Of a stretch of 64,000 nt of DNA, positions 18,169 through 26,734 are shown one piece after another. Each line of letters starts with the position of its first letter. Positions within the stretch are counted from its first letter, which is position 1. The stretch is from CAVVAE01 sp963746185 (lineage in GTDB: Bacteria > Actinomycetota > Actinomycetes > Propionibacteriales > Nocardioidaceae). The DNA lies in NCBI GenBank assembly GCA_963746185.1, contig CAVVAE010000001.1, positions 706,316 through 770,315 on the forward strand, given 5' to 3'. The position numbers were made by a program, and so were the translations under genes. A model generated the notes under the pieces. The model saw only the letters and a list, made by a program, of their open reading frames with translations, ran no database searches and was not told the DNA's origin.

Positions 18169-19083
18169 TTACGGACGACCGTCGAGGAACATCTTCAGCC
18201 GCGTACGCGTCGGTCCGTCATCGCCGGGCACATGGCCGTTGACCGCACGGCACGCCCATCCCAGCCGCAGCGCCACATCGAGGGCGGGTTCGAGATCGCC
18301 GCCGTACGCCGAGACGAACGGACCCAGATAGGCCTCTCGGAACGGCGCCAGGTCGACGGTGTTCTCCTCGTCGTCGAGACCCCACGCGATGACTCCCTCG
18401 AGTGTCACCGACATGGTGAGGAACGCGTGCGAGATGCACGCGTCTCCCCAGTCCATCACCAGCTGCTTCCCGTCTCGAACGAAGACTTGAGCGTCATGCA
18501 GGTCGTCGTGCTGGATGGTGTCCGCGATGCCGTAGTCCGCGAGCTGATCGCCGAGCTCAGCGACGTACGACGCGGCGGCGATGAACCGCTGGTCGACCTC
18601 CATCTCGGCGACGAGCCGCTCGTACCCCGTGAGCAGCTGCGGCATACGGCGGTCGGGAACTCCGGCCGCCAGCAGCTCATGCACGTCGTCGACAAGAGCG
18701 ATCTGCAGAGCGGCGTACCGACCAAGGACGTCGAACCACCGCTCGAGGCTGCGCTCTCGTGCGATCACGGCCCGCAGCTGCTCCCCCGCATCAGGCATCA
18801 GCATCCAACCCGCGGACAGGTCGACGGCCAGCGGCGGGAGGACCAGTTCTGGCATCCGTTCCGAGAGCACCTGGGAGACGGCGGCTTCATGACGCAGGGT
18901 GTCCATATTCGCCTTGAACCAGACGTCGCCTACCGAGGTTGGCACGCGCATCACGGTCGACCAGATCCGGATGTGCGGCTGTTGGATGTCGCCGGTACGA
19001 GTGAGGCCGAGGTCGGCGAGCTGCTGGTCGATCCAGTCGTGCGCCGAGTCGAGCCAAGACGCGTCTTCCCACTGACTGGTCAT
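18169..19083 (-). CDS. Aminoglycoside-phosphotransferase-fold kinase
   Basis: A 304-residue protein of the APH/choline-kinase fold. The catalytic loop is 'TIQHDDLHDAQVFV' (HDDLHDxQ-like) and the metal-binding segment is 'LVMDWGDACISH'. The N-terminal ATP-binding half is present ('DVWFKANMDTLRHEAAVS'). Such proteins phosphorylate small molecules or act as maturases; there is no evidence for antibiotic resistance. It is single, with a short gap to the next gene. Confidence 0.85.
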   Translation of the reverse strand: MTSQWEDASWLDSAHDWIDQQLADLGLTRTGDIQQPHIRIWSTVMRVPTSVGDVWFKANMDTLRHEAAVSQVLSERMPELVLPPLAVDLSAGWMLMPDAGEQLRAVIARERSLERWFDVLGRYAALQIALVDDVHELLAAGVPDRRMPQLLTGYERLVAEMEVDQRFIAAASYVAELGDQLADYGIADTIQHDDLHDAQVFVRDGKQLVMDWGDACISHAFLTMSVTLEGVIAWGLDDEENTVDLAPFREAYLGPFVSAYGGDLEPALDVALRLGWACRAVNGHVPGDDGPTRTRLKMFLDGRP

Positions 19084-19133
19084 GACGGGACTGTAAGCCC
19101 TCGACGTCTCAGCTGATTGAGCTTGGCGAAATC

Positions 19134-19175
19134 ACCGCGGTCTCGACAGGCTCGACATCCGCAGATCAGCTGATC
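19134..19175. repeat. Short intergenic repeat-like segment and palindrome
   Basis: The gap holds CACCGCGGTCTCGACAGGC-type sequence (from 19134), which resembles the 'GGTCTCGACAGGCTCGAC' remnants often scattered between genes in Nocardioidaceae and related genomes. It is followed by the perfect palindrome GATCAGCTGATC (19164-19175). The first statement is recalled knowledge, not a search result. Confidence 0.4.
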
Positions 19176-19187
19176 ACTAACCCGCAG

Positions 19188-20054
19188 TCAGAACGGCATG
19201 GTGATGAATGGTGAGGAGTAGTCAGGGTCACTCGCCAGTTGCTGCTCGGCCTCAGCGGCCGAGACGCGATTCCGTTCGGCCTCCAGCAGCATGCCGAGCA
19301 GTCCAACGTCTCCGGCGGTGGGGATGCCCGTCACTTCGTCATGCGCGAGCACCCAAGAGACCGCCGCAGTAACGCGGGACTGGCTGTCGTACGGCTCGTA
19401 CCACGTCGAGTACGAGTGGTCCGAACCTACCGGCCAGTTGCGGCGTGACACAGCTTTGATCGTCATCAGACCCACGTCCTGACGGCGGACCTCGTCAATG
19501 AGACCCTGATAATCCGCTCGGTACGACGCGTTGCGCCAGAGCACCGGGTTGAGCGGTGTCAGGACCGTCGCGAAGGCGTATCGGCGCAACGCCTCGAGGT
19601 GTGTCGCGGGTGCATCGTGACCGTGGCCGGTGATGCCGATGGCGCCGACCAGTCCCTCATCCTGGGCATGGATCGCTGCCTCGAGCGCACCACCCGGACC
19701 GGTGGCCGGGTCGAGCTCACCGAGGTCGCCGATGGCGTGCAACTGCAGCAGATCGACCCGGTCCGTCTGAAGCCGTTCGAGTGAGACGTTGATCTGTTGC
19801 CATGCCGACTCCCGGTCACGGTGACCGGTCTTCGTCGCCAGGAAGATCCGGTCACGGATCTCCGACATCCACGGCCCGAGACGCACTTCGGCGTCTCCGT
19901 AGTCTGCCGCCACGTCGAAGTGGTTGATATCCCCGTCGAGGGCTTCCTGGATCGAGCGGTCCGCCACATCCTGTGACACGTCACTGAGAGCAGCGGCACC
20001 GTAGATGAGCACTGAACTTTGGTGTTCGAGGCGTCCAAGTCTGCGCTTTTCCAT
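19188..20054 (-). CDS. Aldo/keto reductase
   Basis: A 288-residue (alpha/beta)8 NADPH-dependent reductase. The catalytic tetrad is visible: Asp and Tyr in 'DVAADYGDAEVRLG', Lys in 'FLATKTGHRD' and His in 'LLQLHAIGDL'. The ATG at 20054 is preferred over an upstream in-frame start because the product then begins 'MEKRRLGRLEHQSSV', the usual family start. The C-terminal region resembles the AKR branch seen beside oxidative-stress genes. Cytoplasmic; substrate unknown. Divergent from the ZIP-like transporter gene. Confidence 0.9.
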   Translation of the reverse strand: MEKRRLGRLEHQSSVLIYGAAALSDVSQDVADRSIQEALDGDINHFDVAADYGDAEVRLGPWMSEIRDRIFLATKTGHRDRESAWQQINVSLERLQTDRVDLLQLHAIGDLGELDPATGPGGALEAAIHAQDEGLVGAIGITGHGHDAPATHLEALRRYAFATVLTPLNPVLWRNASYRADYQGLIDEVRRQDVGLMTIKAVSRRNWPVGSDHSYSTWYEPYDSQSRVTAAVSWVLAHDEVTGIPTAGDVGLLGMLLEAERNRVSAAEAEQQLASDPDYSSPFITMPF

Positions 20055-20117
20055 GACCACCACTCTCTGCCCCATCTCCAAAGCCGGCAACCCGACCCGA
20101 ACGCCGCATCGCAGAGA

Positions 20118-20134
20118 TCACCCGTCGAGGGTGA
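20118..20134. promoter_or_regulatory. Palindrome upstream of the ZIP-like gene (variant of a shared motif)
   Basis: TCACCCGTCGAGGGTGA: arms TCACCC/GGGTGA around a 5-base centre, 59 bases before the transporter start. It matches a 17-base palindrome found exactly at 24233 and 26655 except at three or four central positions. Candidate operator for a shared regulator. Confidence 0.6.
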
Positions 20135-20192
20135 TTCTCCGAGGCGAATGCTCCGCTAGCGTCTCGCGGAGGTGAACTGAAGGGAGTCCTGA

Positions 20193-20924
20193 ATGGGGGC
20201 CGCGTTTGGTTGGGGAACGTTGGCGGCTTCCTCGCTGGTGATCGGCTCCGTGGTCGCGATCTGGCTGAACATCAGCCTTCGTGTCATCGGCTTGATCATG
20301 GGCTTCGGCGCGGGAGTCCTGATCAGCGCGGTCGCATTCGACTTAGTCGAGGAGGCAGCCGAGACATCGTCCGGTCAGGGCGGGATCGCCTGTGGCCTGT
20401 TCGCAGGTTGTGCGGTCTTCTTCGGGGGCGACTTGCTGATCTCGCGACTCGGCGGCGGTCGTCGCAAGAAGCCCACCGGAGAACAGGAGGACGATTCCCC
20501 GCTGGCCATCGTCCTCGGCACCGTGCTCGACGGTATCCCGGAGTCGATGGTCATCGGTCTGACGATCTTCGAGGGCGGCGAGGTGGGGGCGGCGTACCTG
20601 GCCGCGGTCTTCATCTCCAACCTGCCCGAGGCGATCTCGTCGACAAGCGGCCTAGCCACCAGCGGCTGGAGGAAGCAGCGAATCTTGTGGATGTGGGTCG
20701 CGATCGCCCTCGTCTCAGGGCTCTCTTCGGTGGCCGGCTACGGCTTGTTCCAGGACTCCTCACCCACCACCGTCGCGTTCGTCCTCGCGTTCGCGGCAGG
20801 CGCAATCCTCACCATGCTGGCCAACACGATGATGCCCGAGGCATACGAGCACGGCGGCAAGCTCGTCGGAGTCGTCACCACCTTCGGTTTCTCAGTGGCA
20901 TATGCGCTCCACACCCTCGCTTAA
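20193..20924 (+). CDS. ZIP-family-like metal transporter
   Basis: A 243-residue membrane protein with about seven to eight segments and the layout of the ZIP family. Segments include 'LIMGFGAGVLISAVAFDLVEEA', a cytoplasmic basic loop (RRKKPTGEQEDD), and the paired transport helices 'GTVLDGIPESMVIGL' and 'VFISNLPEAISSTSG'. In classical ZIP proteins those two helices carry His-rich HNxPEG and HExPxE motifs; here Asp and Asn take the place of the His. Either a different ion or altered function is possible. The ATG follows AAGGGAG. A shared-motif palindrome lies upstream. Confidence 0.82.
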   Translation: MGAAFGWGTLAASSLVIGSVVAIWLNISLRVIGLIMGFGAGVLISAVAFDLVEEAAETSSGQGGIACGLFAGCAVFFGGDLLISRLGGGRRKKPTGEQEDDSPLAIVLGTVLDGIPESMVIGLTIFEGGEVGAAYLAAVFISNLPEAISSTSGLATSGWRKQRILWMWVAIALVSGLSSVAGYGLFQDSSPTTVAFVLAFAAGAILTMLANTMMPEAYEHGGKLVGVVTTFGFSVAYALHTLA

Positions 20925-20927
20925 CGC

Positions 20928-21195
20928 ACTAACCGCGACGGAAAGGGTTCGGCGGTCGTCGAGGAGATGAAACCCGACGGCATGATCACCTACGGACTGC
21001 AGCGCGGTGCTTGCTCGGGCGCATGCCCGCTCTGGCGGCCGGGTGGCGATAGCGGCATACCTCGGCTCGAAGTCGCGCTTCGACGAAGCGATCGCCGACT
21101 TTGCCGGGGCGTACGCCGACGTCAACGAGTCGGACCAAGCGGCCCTGGCCGAGGCGGTTGCCACCGGGCGGGTCACCGCCGAGGTCGGTGTCTAG
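20928..21195 (+). pseudogene. DUF2252 gene relic (C-terminal fragment, frameshifted)
   Basis: Just after the ZIP stop the DNA encodes the end of a DUF2252 protein. One frame gives 'GKGSAVVEEMKPDGMITYG' up to ~20996. Then the frame shifts and continues as 'SAVLARAHARSGG', 'VAIAAYLGSKSRFDEAI' and 'FAGAYADVNESDQAALAEA', a characteristic DUF2252 C-terminus, to a stop at 21195. About 350 upstream residues are missing and there is at least one frameshift, so the gene is dead. The identification rests on recalled family sequence. Confidence 0.82.
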
Positions 21196-21653
21196 CGGCG
21201 CCGGCTCAGCATCAGCGGCGCCACCCCCCACACGACGACGAAGAACGCGCACGCGGTGAGGACGGCCGCAACGGCCGCGGCACGTCCGAGTACCAGGTCG
21301 AACACCAGGAACACCACCCCAGCCATGGTGAAAGCCAGCAGCACCAGCCCGATTCGCGCGCACTGGTTCGCGGCCTCGACCAGCCACGCCCGGCGCCGCT
21401 GACGGAACAGAATCCGGTGGAACGCCACGGGGGCGAGGACGACACCGCTGGTGACCACCGAGCTTGACATCAGCACAAGATAGGTGGCTCGCTGAAGCTC
21501 GTCGAGTTCGCCGAAGCGGTCCATGAAAGGGAGAGTGAGGAGAAAAGCCGTGAGAATCTGGACGCCGGTCTGGGTCGCCCTGATCTCCTGGATGAGTTCC
21601 GTCCAGTTTCGGGTCAGCCGCGTTTCGTCAGGGAGATCTGCTGTGTCGGACAT
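21192..21653 (-). CDS. DUF6328-family membrane protein
   Basis: A 153-residue protein with four membrane segments. The N-terminal cytoplasmic part 'ELIQEIRATQTGVQILTAF' and the following 'LLTLPFMDRF' and 'LQRATYLVLM' are the family signature. Function unknown. Members often sit beside stress-type genes such as DUF1269 and MFS genes, as here. The ATG follows AGGA closely. It converges on the DUF2252 relic, overlapping its stop. Confidence 0.85.
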   Translation of the reverse strand: MSDTADLPDETRLTRNWTELIQEIRATQTGVQILTAFLLTLPFMDRFGELDELQRATYLVLMSSSVVTSGVVLAPVAFHRILFRQRRRAWLVEAANQCARIGLVLLAFTMAGVVFLVFDLVLGRAAAVAAVLTACAFFVVVWGVAPLMLSRRR

Positions 21654-21681
21654 TCCTGCAACGTACCGGCCGGGAAGCGCG

Positions 21682-22458
21682 TCACGCCTCTCGCGAACGC
21701 ACCGCTACCCAGAGTTCCTCGGCGGGCCACTTGCTTGCCCAATCGCTCGACACGATCTCGTAGAACGGATGGTCACCACCGTCGGGTGGCGCAAAGATCT
21801 CGTGGATGGCCTCGACCACGAAACCCGACCGGCGCAGTAACCGCACCCAGTCGCCGTGCGACGGATGAAACTCGATCCCGCCTCCGGGCCAGCGCACCCG
21901 GTAGGCCTCACGTTGGCCGCGCATCAGTCGCTCCCCCGCGACTCCTTCCTCGGCCGGCACGCACAGCGCCGACAAGTGGCTGTTGGTCAGGAAGACCAGC
22001 CGCCCTCCCGGCCGCAGGAGCCTGGCCGCCTCTGGCAGCCATCGCTCAGGGTCGCACCACGCAGCGGCTCCGTGCTCACTCACCACCAAGTCGAAGCGTC
22101 CACTCGCCAACGGGACCCGCTCTCCATCCCCTTGGACCAGAGGGAAGCTCGGGCCGAGTTGGCGTTGCAGCCTCCGCGCGGTCGCCAACTGCTCTTCGGA
22201 GAGATCCATCGCTAACGTGCTAGCACCAGCCCGCGCGAGCCACGCTGAGAAGTACGCCGTACCGCATGCGAGCTCCACCACGTCGAGATTGTGGACGTCT
22301 CCCAGGACGCCGAGATCTCGCTCCGGGACTGCGAAGAGCCCCCACACCACGTCGGGTCGGGGCCACATGTCTTCGGCCGCCGCATCGGTAAAGCGTTCAT
22401 TCATGACCGCCCACAGTTCCCGGTTCAGCGCTATCTCGGAGGCCCTGACATCGGTCAC
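21682..22458 (-). CDS. Class I SAM-dependent methyltransferase
   Basis: A 258-residue Rossmann-fold methyltransferase. Motif I is 'VVELACGTAYFSAWLARAG', followed by the acidic ribose-binding loop 'LAMDLSEEQL', and later 'RFDLVVSEHGAAAW' and 'AARLLRPGGRLVFLTNS' (motif post-I/III). GTG start. The substrate cannot be inferred. It lies 28 bases upstream of the DUF6328 gene on the same strand and may be co-transcribed. Confidence 0.87.
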   Translation of the reverse strand: MTDVRASEIALNRELWAVMNERFTDAAAEDMWPRPDVVWGLFAVPERDLGVLGDVHNLDVVELACGTAYFSAWLARAGASTLAMDLSEEQLATARRLQRQLGPSFPLVQGDGERVPLASGRFDLVVSEHGAAAWCDPERWLPEAARLLRPGGRLVFLTNSHLSALCVPAEEGVAGERLMRGQREAYRVRWPGGGIEFHPSHGDWVRLLRRSGFVVEAIHEIFAPPDGGDHPFYEIVSSDWASKWPAEELWVAVRSREA

Positions 22459-22581
22459 CCGATCATGCTAGGCCGCCAACCTCGACAGTGGGGTACGGCG
22501 AACTCGCTAGGCCCAGAACACGTCGAGTGTCGCCACCAACAGTGGGCTCGCGACAGGCCGCCCGGCTAGTAGGTTGGCGCC

Positions 22582-24192
22582 ATGGAAACCGCCGACAGCC
22601 GAGTGGCGGCTTCTGGGATTGTGCTTCTGACGCTGGCGTCGGGCCAGTTCCTGATGACTCTCGACAGCTCCGTGATGAACGTGTCGATCGCCACCGTCGC
22701 CGCCGACCTAGGGACGACGGTGACTGGCATCCAGACCGCGATCACGCTTTACACCCTCGTGATGGCGTCGTTGATGATCACCGGCGGCAAGATCGGTCAG
22801 ATCATCGGTCGCAAGCGGGCATTCGCGATCGGCTGCGTCGTCTATGCCTGCGGGTCGTTCATCACCGCGATTTCGCCGAATCTGACGGTGCTTTTCATCG
22901 GGTGGTCGTTCCTCGAGGGCGTCGGCGCCGCGCTGATCATGCCCGCCATCGTTGCCCTTGTCGCATCCAACTTCGCCCGCCCAGAGCGACCTCGAGCGTA
23001 CGGACTCGTGGCATCGGCCGGTGCGATCGCTGTGGCAGCGGGGCCCCTCATCGGTGGCCTCTGTACCACCTATCTGACATGGCGCGTTGTGTTTTTGGGC
23101 GAGGTGGTCGTGGTGGGTGCGATCCTGGCCCTGACCCAGCGAATCGCCGACGTACCGCCCGAGAAGCGTGTCCGTCTCGATCTCGTGGGGACCGCGCTCT
23201 CGGCGCTCGGCTTGGGGCTCGTCGTGTTCGGAATCCTTCGCTCCGGAGAGTGGGGCTTCGTTCGGGCCAAGCCGTCGGCCCCTGAGTGGCTCGGTCTGTC
23301 GCCGTCGATCTGGCTGGGACTGGCCGGCGGGGTCGTCCTCTGGCTCTTCGTGGGATGGGAGAACCGGCAGATCGCCCGGGGCGCCGAACCCCTCGTCAAT
23401 CCGGCGATCCTTCAAAACCCGGTCCTTCGGGGAGGCCTCACCGCGTTCTTCTTCCAGTACCTTCTGCAGGCCGGTCTCTTCTTTGCCGTGCCACTGTTTC
23501 TCTCGGTGGCACTCGGGCTCTCCGCTATCGACACCGGAGTACGGCTGCTTCCGCTGTCGATCACCCTTCTACTCGCAGCTGCCGGGATCCCGAAGGCCTT
23601 TCCCAACGCGTCCCCGCGACGGGTGGCTCAGCTCGGAATCCTCGCCATGTTCGCGGGCATCGTGGTCATGGTCGCCGCCCTCGAGGCTGGCGCCGGTCCC
23701 GAGATCGTGACGTGGCCGATGCTCCTAGCCGGCCTCGGGATTGGAGCGCTGGCTTCGCAACTCGGCAGCGTCACCGTGTCATCGGTTTCGGACGAGGAGG
23801 CTGGCGACGTGGGCGGACTCCAGAACACGGTGACGAACCTCGGAGCATCGATCGGCACCGCGCTCGCCGGCGCAGTGCTCATCTCCTCCCTGACGACGTC
23901 GTTCCTGACCGGGATCGAACAGAATCCGGATGTCCCTGCCGAGGTCACAGCCACGGCCACCGTGGAGCTCTCCGGGGGCATTCCCTTCGTTTCGGATGCG
24001 CAGCTGGAAACCGCGCTCGACGAGACAGACGTGTCGGCGAGCGCAGCTGACCAAATCGTCGAGGAGAACTCGACCGCGCGCCTCGTCGGACTGCGTACGT
24101 CGCTCGCGGTCCTGGCCGTCATCGCGTTGATGGCTCTGTTCTTCACCCGCAAGCTTCCGACCGAGCAGCCTGCATCGACCGCCGCGACCTGA
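22582..24192 (+). CDS. MFS transporter, DHA2-type (14 segments)
   Basis: A 536-residue drug:H+ antiporter-2 family exporter. Motif D1-like 'LDSSVMNVSIATVAADLG', motif A 'GKIGQIIGRKRAFAIG' and motif C 'VASAGAIAVAAGPLIGGL' are all present. About 14 membrane segments fit the EmrB/QacA group. The substrate is unknown. The C-terminal extracellular loop contains a polar stretch, 'LETALDETDVSASAADQI'. The ribosome binding site is weak. A truncated paralogue lies 0.7 kb downstream on the other strand. Confidence 0.88.
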   Translation: METADSRVAASGIVLLTLASGQFLMTLDSSVMNVSIATVAADLGTTVTGIQTAITLYTLVMASLMITGGKIGQIIGRKRAFAIGCVVYACGSFITAISPNLTVLFIGWSFLEGVGAALIMPAIVALVASNFARPERPRAYGLVASAGAIAVAAGPLIGGLCTTYLTWRVVFLGEVVVVGAILALTQRIADVPPEKRVRLDLVGTALSALGLGLVVFGILRSGEWGFVRAKPSAPEWLGLSPSIWLGLAGGVVLWLFVGWENRQIARGAEPLVNPAILQNPVLRGGLTAFFFQYLLQAGLFFAVPLFLSVALGLSAIDTGVRLLPLSITLLLAAAGIPKAFPNASPRRVAQLGILAMFAGIVVMVAALEAGAGPEIVTWPMLLAGLGIGALASQLGSVTVSSVSDEEAGDVGGLQNTVTNLGASIGTALAGAVLISSLTTSFLTGIEQNPDVPAEVTATATVELSGGIPFVSDAQLETALDETDVSASAADQIVEENSTARLVGLRTSLAVLAVIALMALFFTRKLPTEQPASTAAT

Positions 24193-24232
24193 TCACATTC
24201 ACTCACGCCCGGCACTAGTGCAAGGGCGGAAC

Positions 24233-24249
24233 TCACCCGCCACGGGTGA
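24233..24249. promoter_or_regulatory. Shared 17-base palindrome upstream of the DUF1269 gene
   Basis: TCACCCGCCACGGGTGA: perfect 7-base arms around CCA, 78 bases before the DUF1269 start. The identical 17-mer recurs at 26655 and a variant at 20118. Its position and symmetry fit an operator for a dimeric regulator. Confidence 0.72.
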
Positions 24250-24326
24250 TCCTCGGCTGGAAGGAAAGCCAGAGGATCGAAGAGCCCGGGCGCCGGGCTT
24301 CTCGGATGACGTATGAGGGAGCCGCT

Positions 24327-24893
24327 ATGTCGGATGACCAAACCCCCACGACCAGTTCCAATGACGACATGATTGCTGCCGCGAGCGATGGGGCATACAC
24401 GCTCTTGGTCGCGGACTTCGCCGACACCGGCACCGCCTGGGACGCCTACAAATTGTTGGAGTCGGTCGAGGACGGGCGCACCGTCGAGATCGAGGGTGTC
24501 GTCGTGGTCAAGCGCGAGGCCGACGGACCGGTCGAGGTCCAGAAAGCCACCGACCACAGCACCAGGTCCGGGTTGAAGTGGGGCGTCGTCGGAGGCATCG
24601 CGCTAGGTGTGATCTTCCCGCCGTCGATCATCGGTAGCGCCGCAGCTCTGGGCGCGGCGGGCGCCGCGACCGGCAAGCTCCGCCAACGACACCACCGCAA
24701 CGAGCTAGAGGACCAGCTGGAGAACTCCATCGCGCCGGGTCATTCTGGGATCATCGCGCTGGTGTCCGACCCGGGAGCCGTCGAGATCCGCAAGGCCCTG
24801 GCGAAGGCAGACGCTATCGTGGAGTCCGCGATTGACGACGTCGCCGCGCGTGACATCAAAGCGGCTGCCAAAGAAGCCGACCACGACACATGA
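24327..24893 (+). CDS. DUF1269 (membrane-associated stress-type) protein
   Basis: A 188-residue DUF1269 protein. The segment 'LLVADFADTGTAWDAYKLLE', a glycine-rich hydrophobic hairpin ('GVVGGIALGVIFPPSIIGSAAALGAAG') and the C-terminal 'ALAKADAIVESAI' are the family pattern. Function unknown. Such genes are frequent in actinobacterial stress clusters. The ATG at 24327 follows GAGGGAG and is chosen over an in-frame ATG 81 bases upstream that lies beside the operator palindrome. The gene is single and convergent with the truncated MFS gene. Confidence 0.87.
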   Translation: MSDDQTPTTSSNDDMIAAASDGAYTLLVADFADTGTAWDAYKLLESVEDGRTVEIEGVVVVKREADGPVEVQKATDHSTRSGLKWGVVGGIALGVIFPPSIIGSAAALGAAGAATGKLRQRHHRNELEDQLENSIAPGHSGIIALVSDPGAVEIRKALAKADAIVESAIDDVAARDIKAAAKEADHDT

Positions 24894-25305
24894 CCGTGGC
24901 GTAACCGTGGATGAGCGACTGCATCCCCGGCAGCAACAGCGAGGCCCCCAGACCACCGAAGATCGCCCAGAAGACCACGATCGCCGTCAAACCCTGGGCG
25001 AGAGTCATGGCCAACACCCCGAGGGCATACGCGAGCAACCCCAAGATATAGGCGCGCTTCCGGCCGGTCAGGTCGCCCACCTTGCTGTTGATCAAGATGA
25101 ACGCCGCCGAAACCAGTGCTTCGAGAGCGATGGCGGATTGCACACCGCTGGCCGTCGTGTCCAAGTCCCTGACGACCGCGGAGATCGACACATTCATCAA
25201 CGACGTGTCGACGACCAGGACGAACATCGCCGCCGCCAGCAAAAGCATCAGGCGGCGGTTCCCAGTGATCTGGGGTTCTACAACGTCATCTGGGCCTGTA
25301 CTCAT
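24856..25305 (-). pseudogene. Truncated MFS transporter (N-terminal fragment)
   Basis: 149 residues matching only the first four to five membrane segments of a DHA2-type MFS transporter: 'VLVVDTSLMNVSISAVV', 'SKVGDLTGRKRAYILG' (motif A) and 'GASLLLPGMQSLIHG'. After that Gly, near 24912, family similarity stops and an unrelated 15-residue tail runs into the end of the convergent DUF1269 gene. The remaining ~350 residues are missing, so this is a deletion relic. It follows the sulfite-oxidase-like gene on the same strand by nine bases and was probably once in its operon. Confidence 0.8.
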
Positions 25306-25314
25306 GTCGCCCTC

Positions 25315-26457
25315 TCAGCTCACGGTGACTTCAGTCTTGAAGACGCCGGTCCACTCGTAGCCGTTCGGGTTCCAGTCGACGGCGCCGTCGAGCGGCTGGG
25401 TGCGGCCGAGAGCGTCGATGGCTCGCGCCCAGATCTCATGTTCGCCCGGCTCGAGCTGGATCTGCGTCGACCACGGATACCAGGCATAGGGGCTCTCGGG
25501 CGTCTCGAACCCCGCCGGCTGCCAGTGCTGGCCGCGGTCGACCGACACCAAAACGGACTTCAGACGTGCCGACCCGTCGTTGTAGGCGACACCGCTGACA
25601 CTCAAGTCCCCGGCTGAGAGCGTCGCACCCTGTTCGGGCGAGAGGATGTAGCTCATCAGGCGGAGGTACCAGGTGGGTCTGCTGTTCTCGAGCGTGAATC
25701 TGAATTTGTCACCCGGCTTCACGGTTTCCAGCGGCACCCGGTATTCGACGGCGTGGTAGAAGGACGACGATTCGGCCGTCTCGAACCTCAGACGCGCCAG
25801 CCACTTGATCTGCATCGTGCCGAAGAACCCAGGCGTCACGAGGCGCACTGGTCCCCCGTGGATGCCGGGCAGGTCCTCGCCGTTCATCTGCAGCGCCAGG
25901 ATGCTCTTTGCGAGCACATCGGCCACCGGGAGGCTGTGCTCGAGATCGGGGAGCTCACGCCCCTTGGGTCCTTCGAGGCCCTCGGCTGTCACGTACTCCA
26001 CCTGAGGATTGATCGTGACGCCGCGCTTCTCGAGCACCGCCGATAGCGGTACGCCGCGGAAGGCGACGTTGCCCAGACCGCCTTGGTCCCACGGTGTACC
26101 TGGGATGTCGGGATACATGCTCCGGCCATTCCCCGAGCACTGGAGCACCATCTCGTACTCGACCTGGTCCATCCCGAGCAGCTCCTCAGCCTGGATCACG
26201 ACCCGCGAGGGTTCGATCAGCCCGACGAGCTCAATCTCCCAGCCCTCGATCGACTGCGGCTCAAGGGTGTGTGCCTCCGCCCGGTCCTGGATGTTTCGGA
26301 CGAACAGGTTGTGCTTGTCTGTGATTCGTTGACCAGCGAGCACCTCGATCGGGGTCGACACCACATAGGGAGCGTCGGACAGAATCTCGAGCCGCTTATC
26401 TTTCCCCTCAATCCAGCCCAGGCCTTGGTGTTGAGTCCCCGGGTAGGTCAATGTCAT
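25315..26457 (-). CDS. Sulfite-oxidase-like molybdopterin oxidoreductase
   Basis: A 380-residue protein with an N-terminal Mo-molybdopterin domain and a C-terminal Mo-co dimerisation (Ig-like) domain. The molybdenum-ligating Cys is C107 in 'LQCSGNGRSMYP'. Other family segments are 'GTPWDQGGLGNVAFRGVPL' and 'WYLRLMSYILSPEQG'. No haem or Tat signal is visible, so it is probably cytoplasmic and uses a separate electron acceptor. The shared 17-base palindrome lies ~200 bases upstream. Length is normal for the family. Confidence 0.9.
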   Translation of the reverse strand: MTLTYPGTQHQGLGWIEGKDKRLEILSDAPYVVSTPIEVLAGQRITDKHNLFVRNIQDRAEAHTLEPQSIEGWEIELVGLIEPSRVVIQAEELLGMDQVEYEMVLQCSGNGRSMYPDIPGTPWDQGGLGNVAFRGVPLSAVLEKRGVTINPQVEYVTAEGLEGPKGRELPDLEHSLPVADVLAKSILALQMNGEDLPGIHGGPVRLVTPGFFGTMQIKWLARLRFETAESSSFYHAVEYRVPLETVKPGDKFRFTLENSRPTWYLRLMSYILSPEQGATLSAGDLSVSGVAYNDGSARLKSVLVSVDRGQHWQPAGFETPESPYAWYPWSTQIQLEPGEHEIWARAIDALGRTQPLDGAVDWNPNGYEWTGVFKTEVTVS

Positions 26458-26654
26458 CGATCCTTATCTGCTTGGCCGGCGGTGGCCTCCCCACCATAGG
26501 TGATGCGGGCACACCCCCCGCAGCCATTGTCGGGACTACGAGCAGAGTCTGGGTCAGGCAACTGGCGTGGCGGACGTCGGCAGAGTGTGCGTGTGGGCGT
26601 GCTCGGTTCTTCCCCGTCAATCGTGAACGTAGTAACGCAAACGGCTGCTCAACC

Positions 26655-26671
26655 TCACCCGCCACGGGTGA
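26655..26671. promoter_or_regulatory. Shared 17-base palindrome between sulfite-oxidase-like and HerA-like genes
   Basis: TCACCCGCCACGGGTGA, identical to the site at 24233. It lies ~198 bases before the sulfite-oxidase-like start and ~195 before the HerA-like start, so it could act on either or both. Confidence 0.7.
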
Positions 26672-26697
26672 AGGAGATGTGACATTAAAGAGCGTGG

Positions 26698-26714
26698 TCA
26701 CCCGCCCGAGTTGA
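26698..26714. promoter_or_regulatory. Degenerate copy of the shared palindrome
   Basis: TCACCCGCCCGAGTTGA: the left arm is intact and the right arm matches four of seven positions. It starts 43 bases after the perfect site. Confidence 0.35.
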
Positions 26715-26734
26715 CCCCTTGGCTCACTGACGCT

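Noticed and set aside
18169..19083. Aminoglycoside resistance gene
   Set aside because: Only the general APH fold is visible; nothing points to an antibiotic substrate and there is no resistance context.
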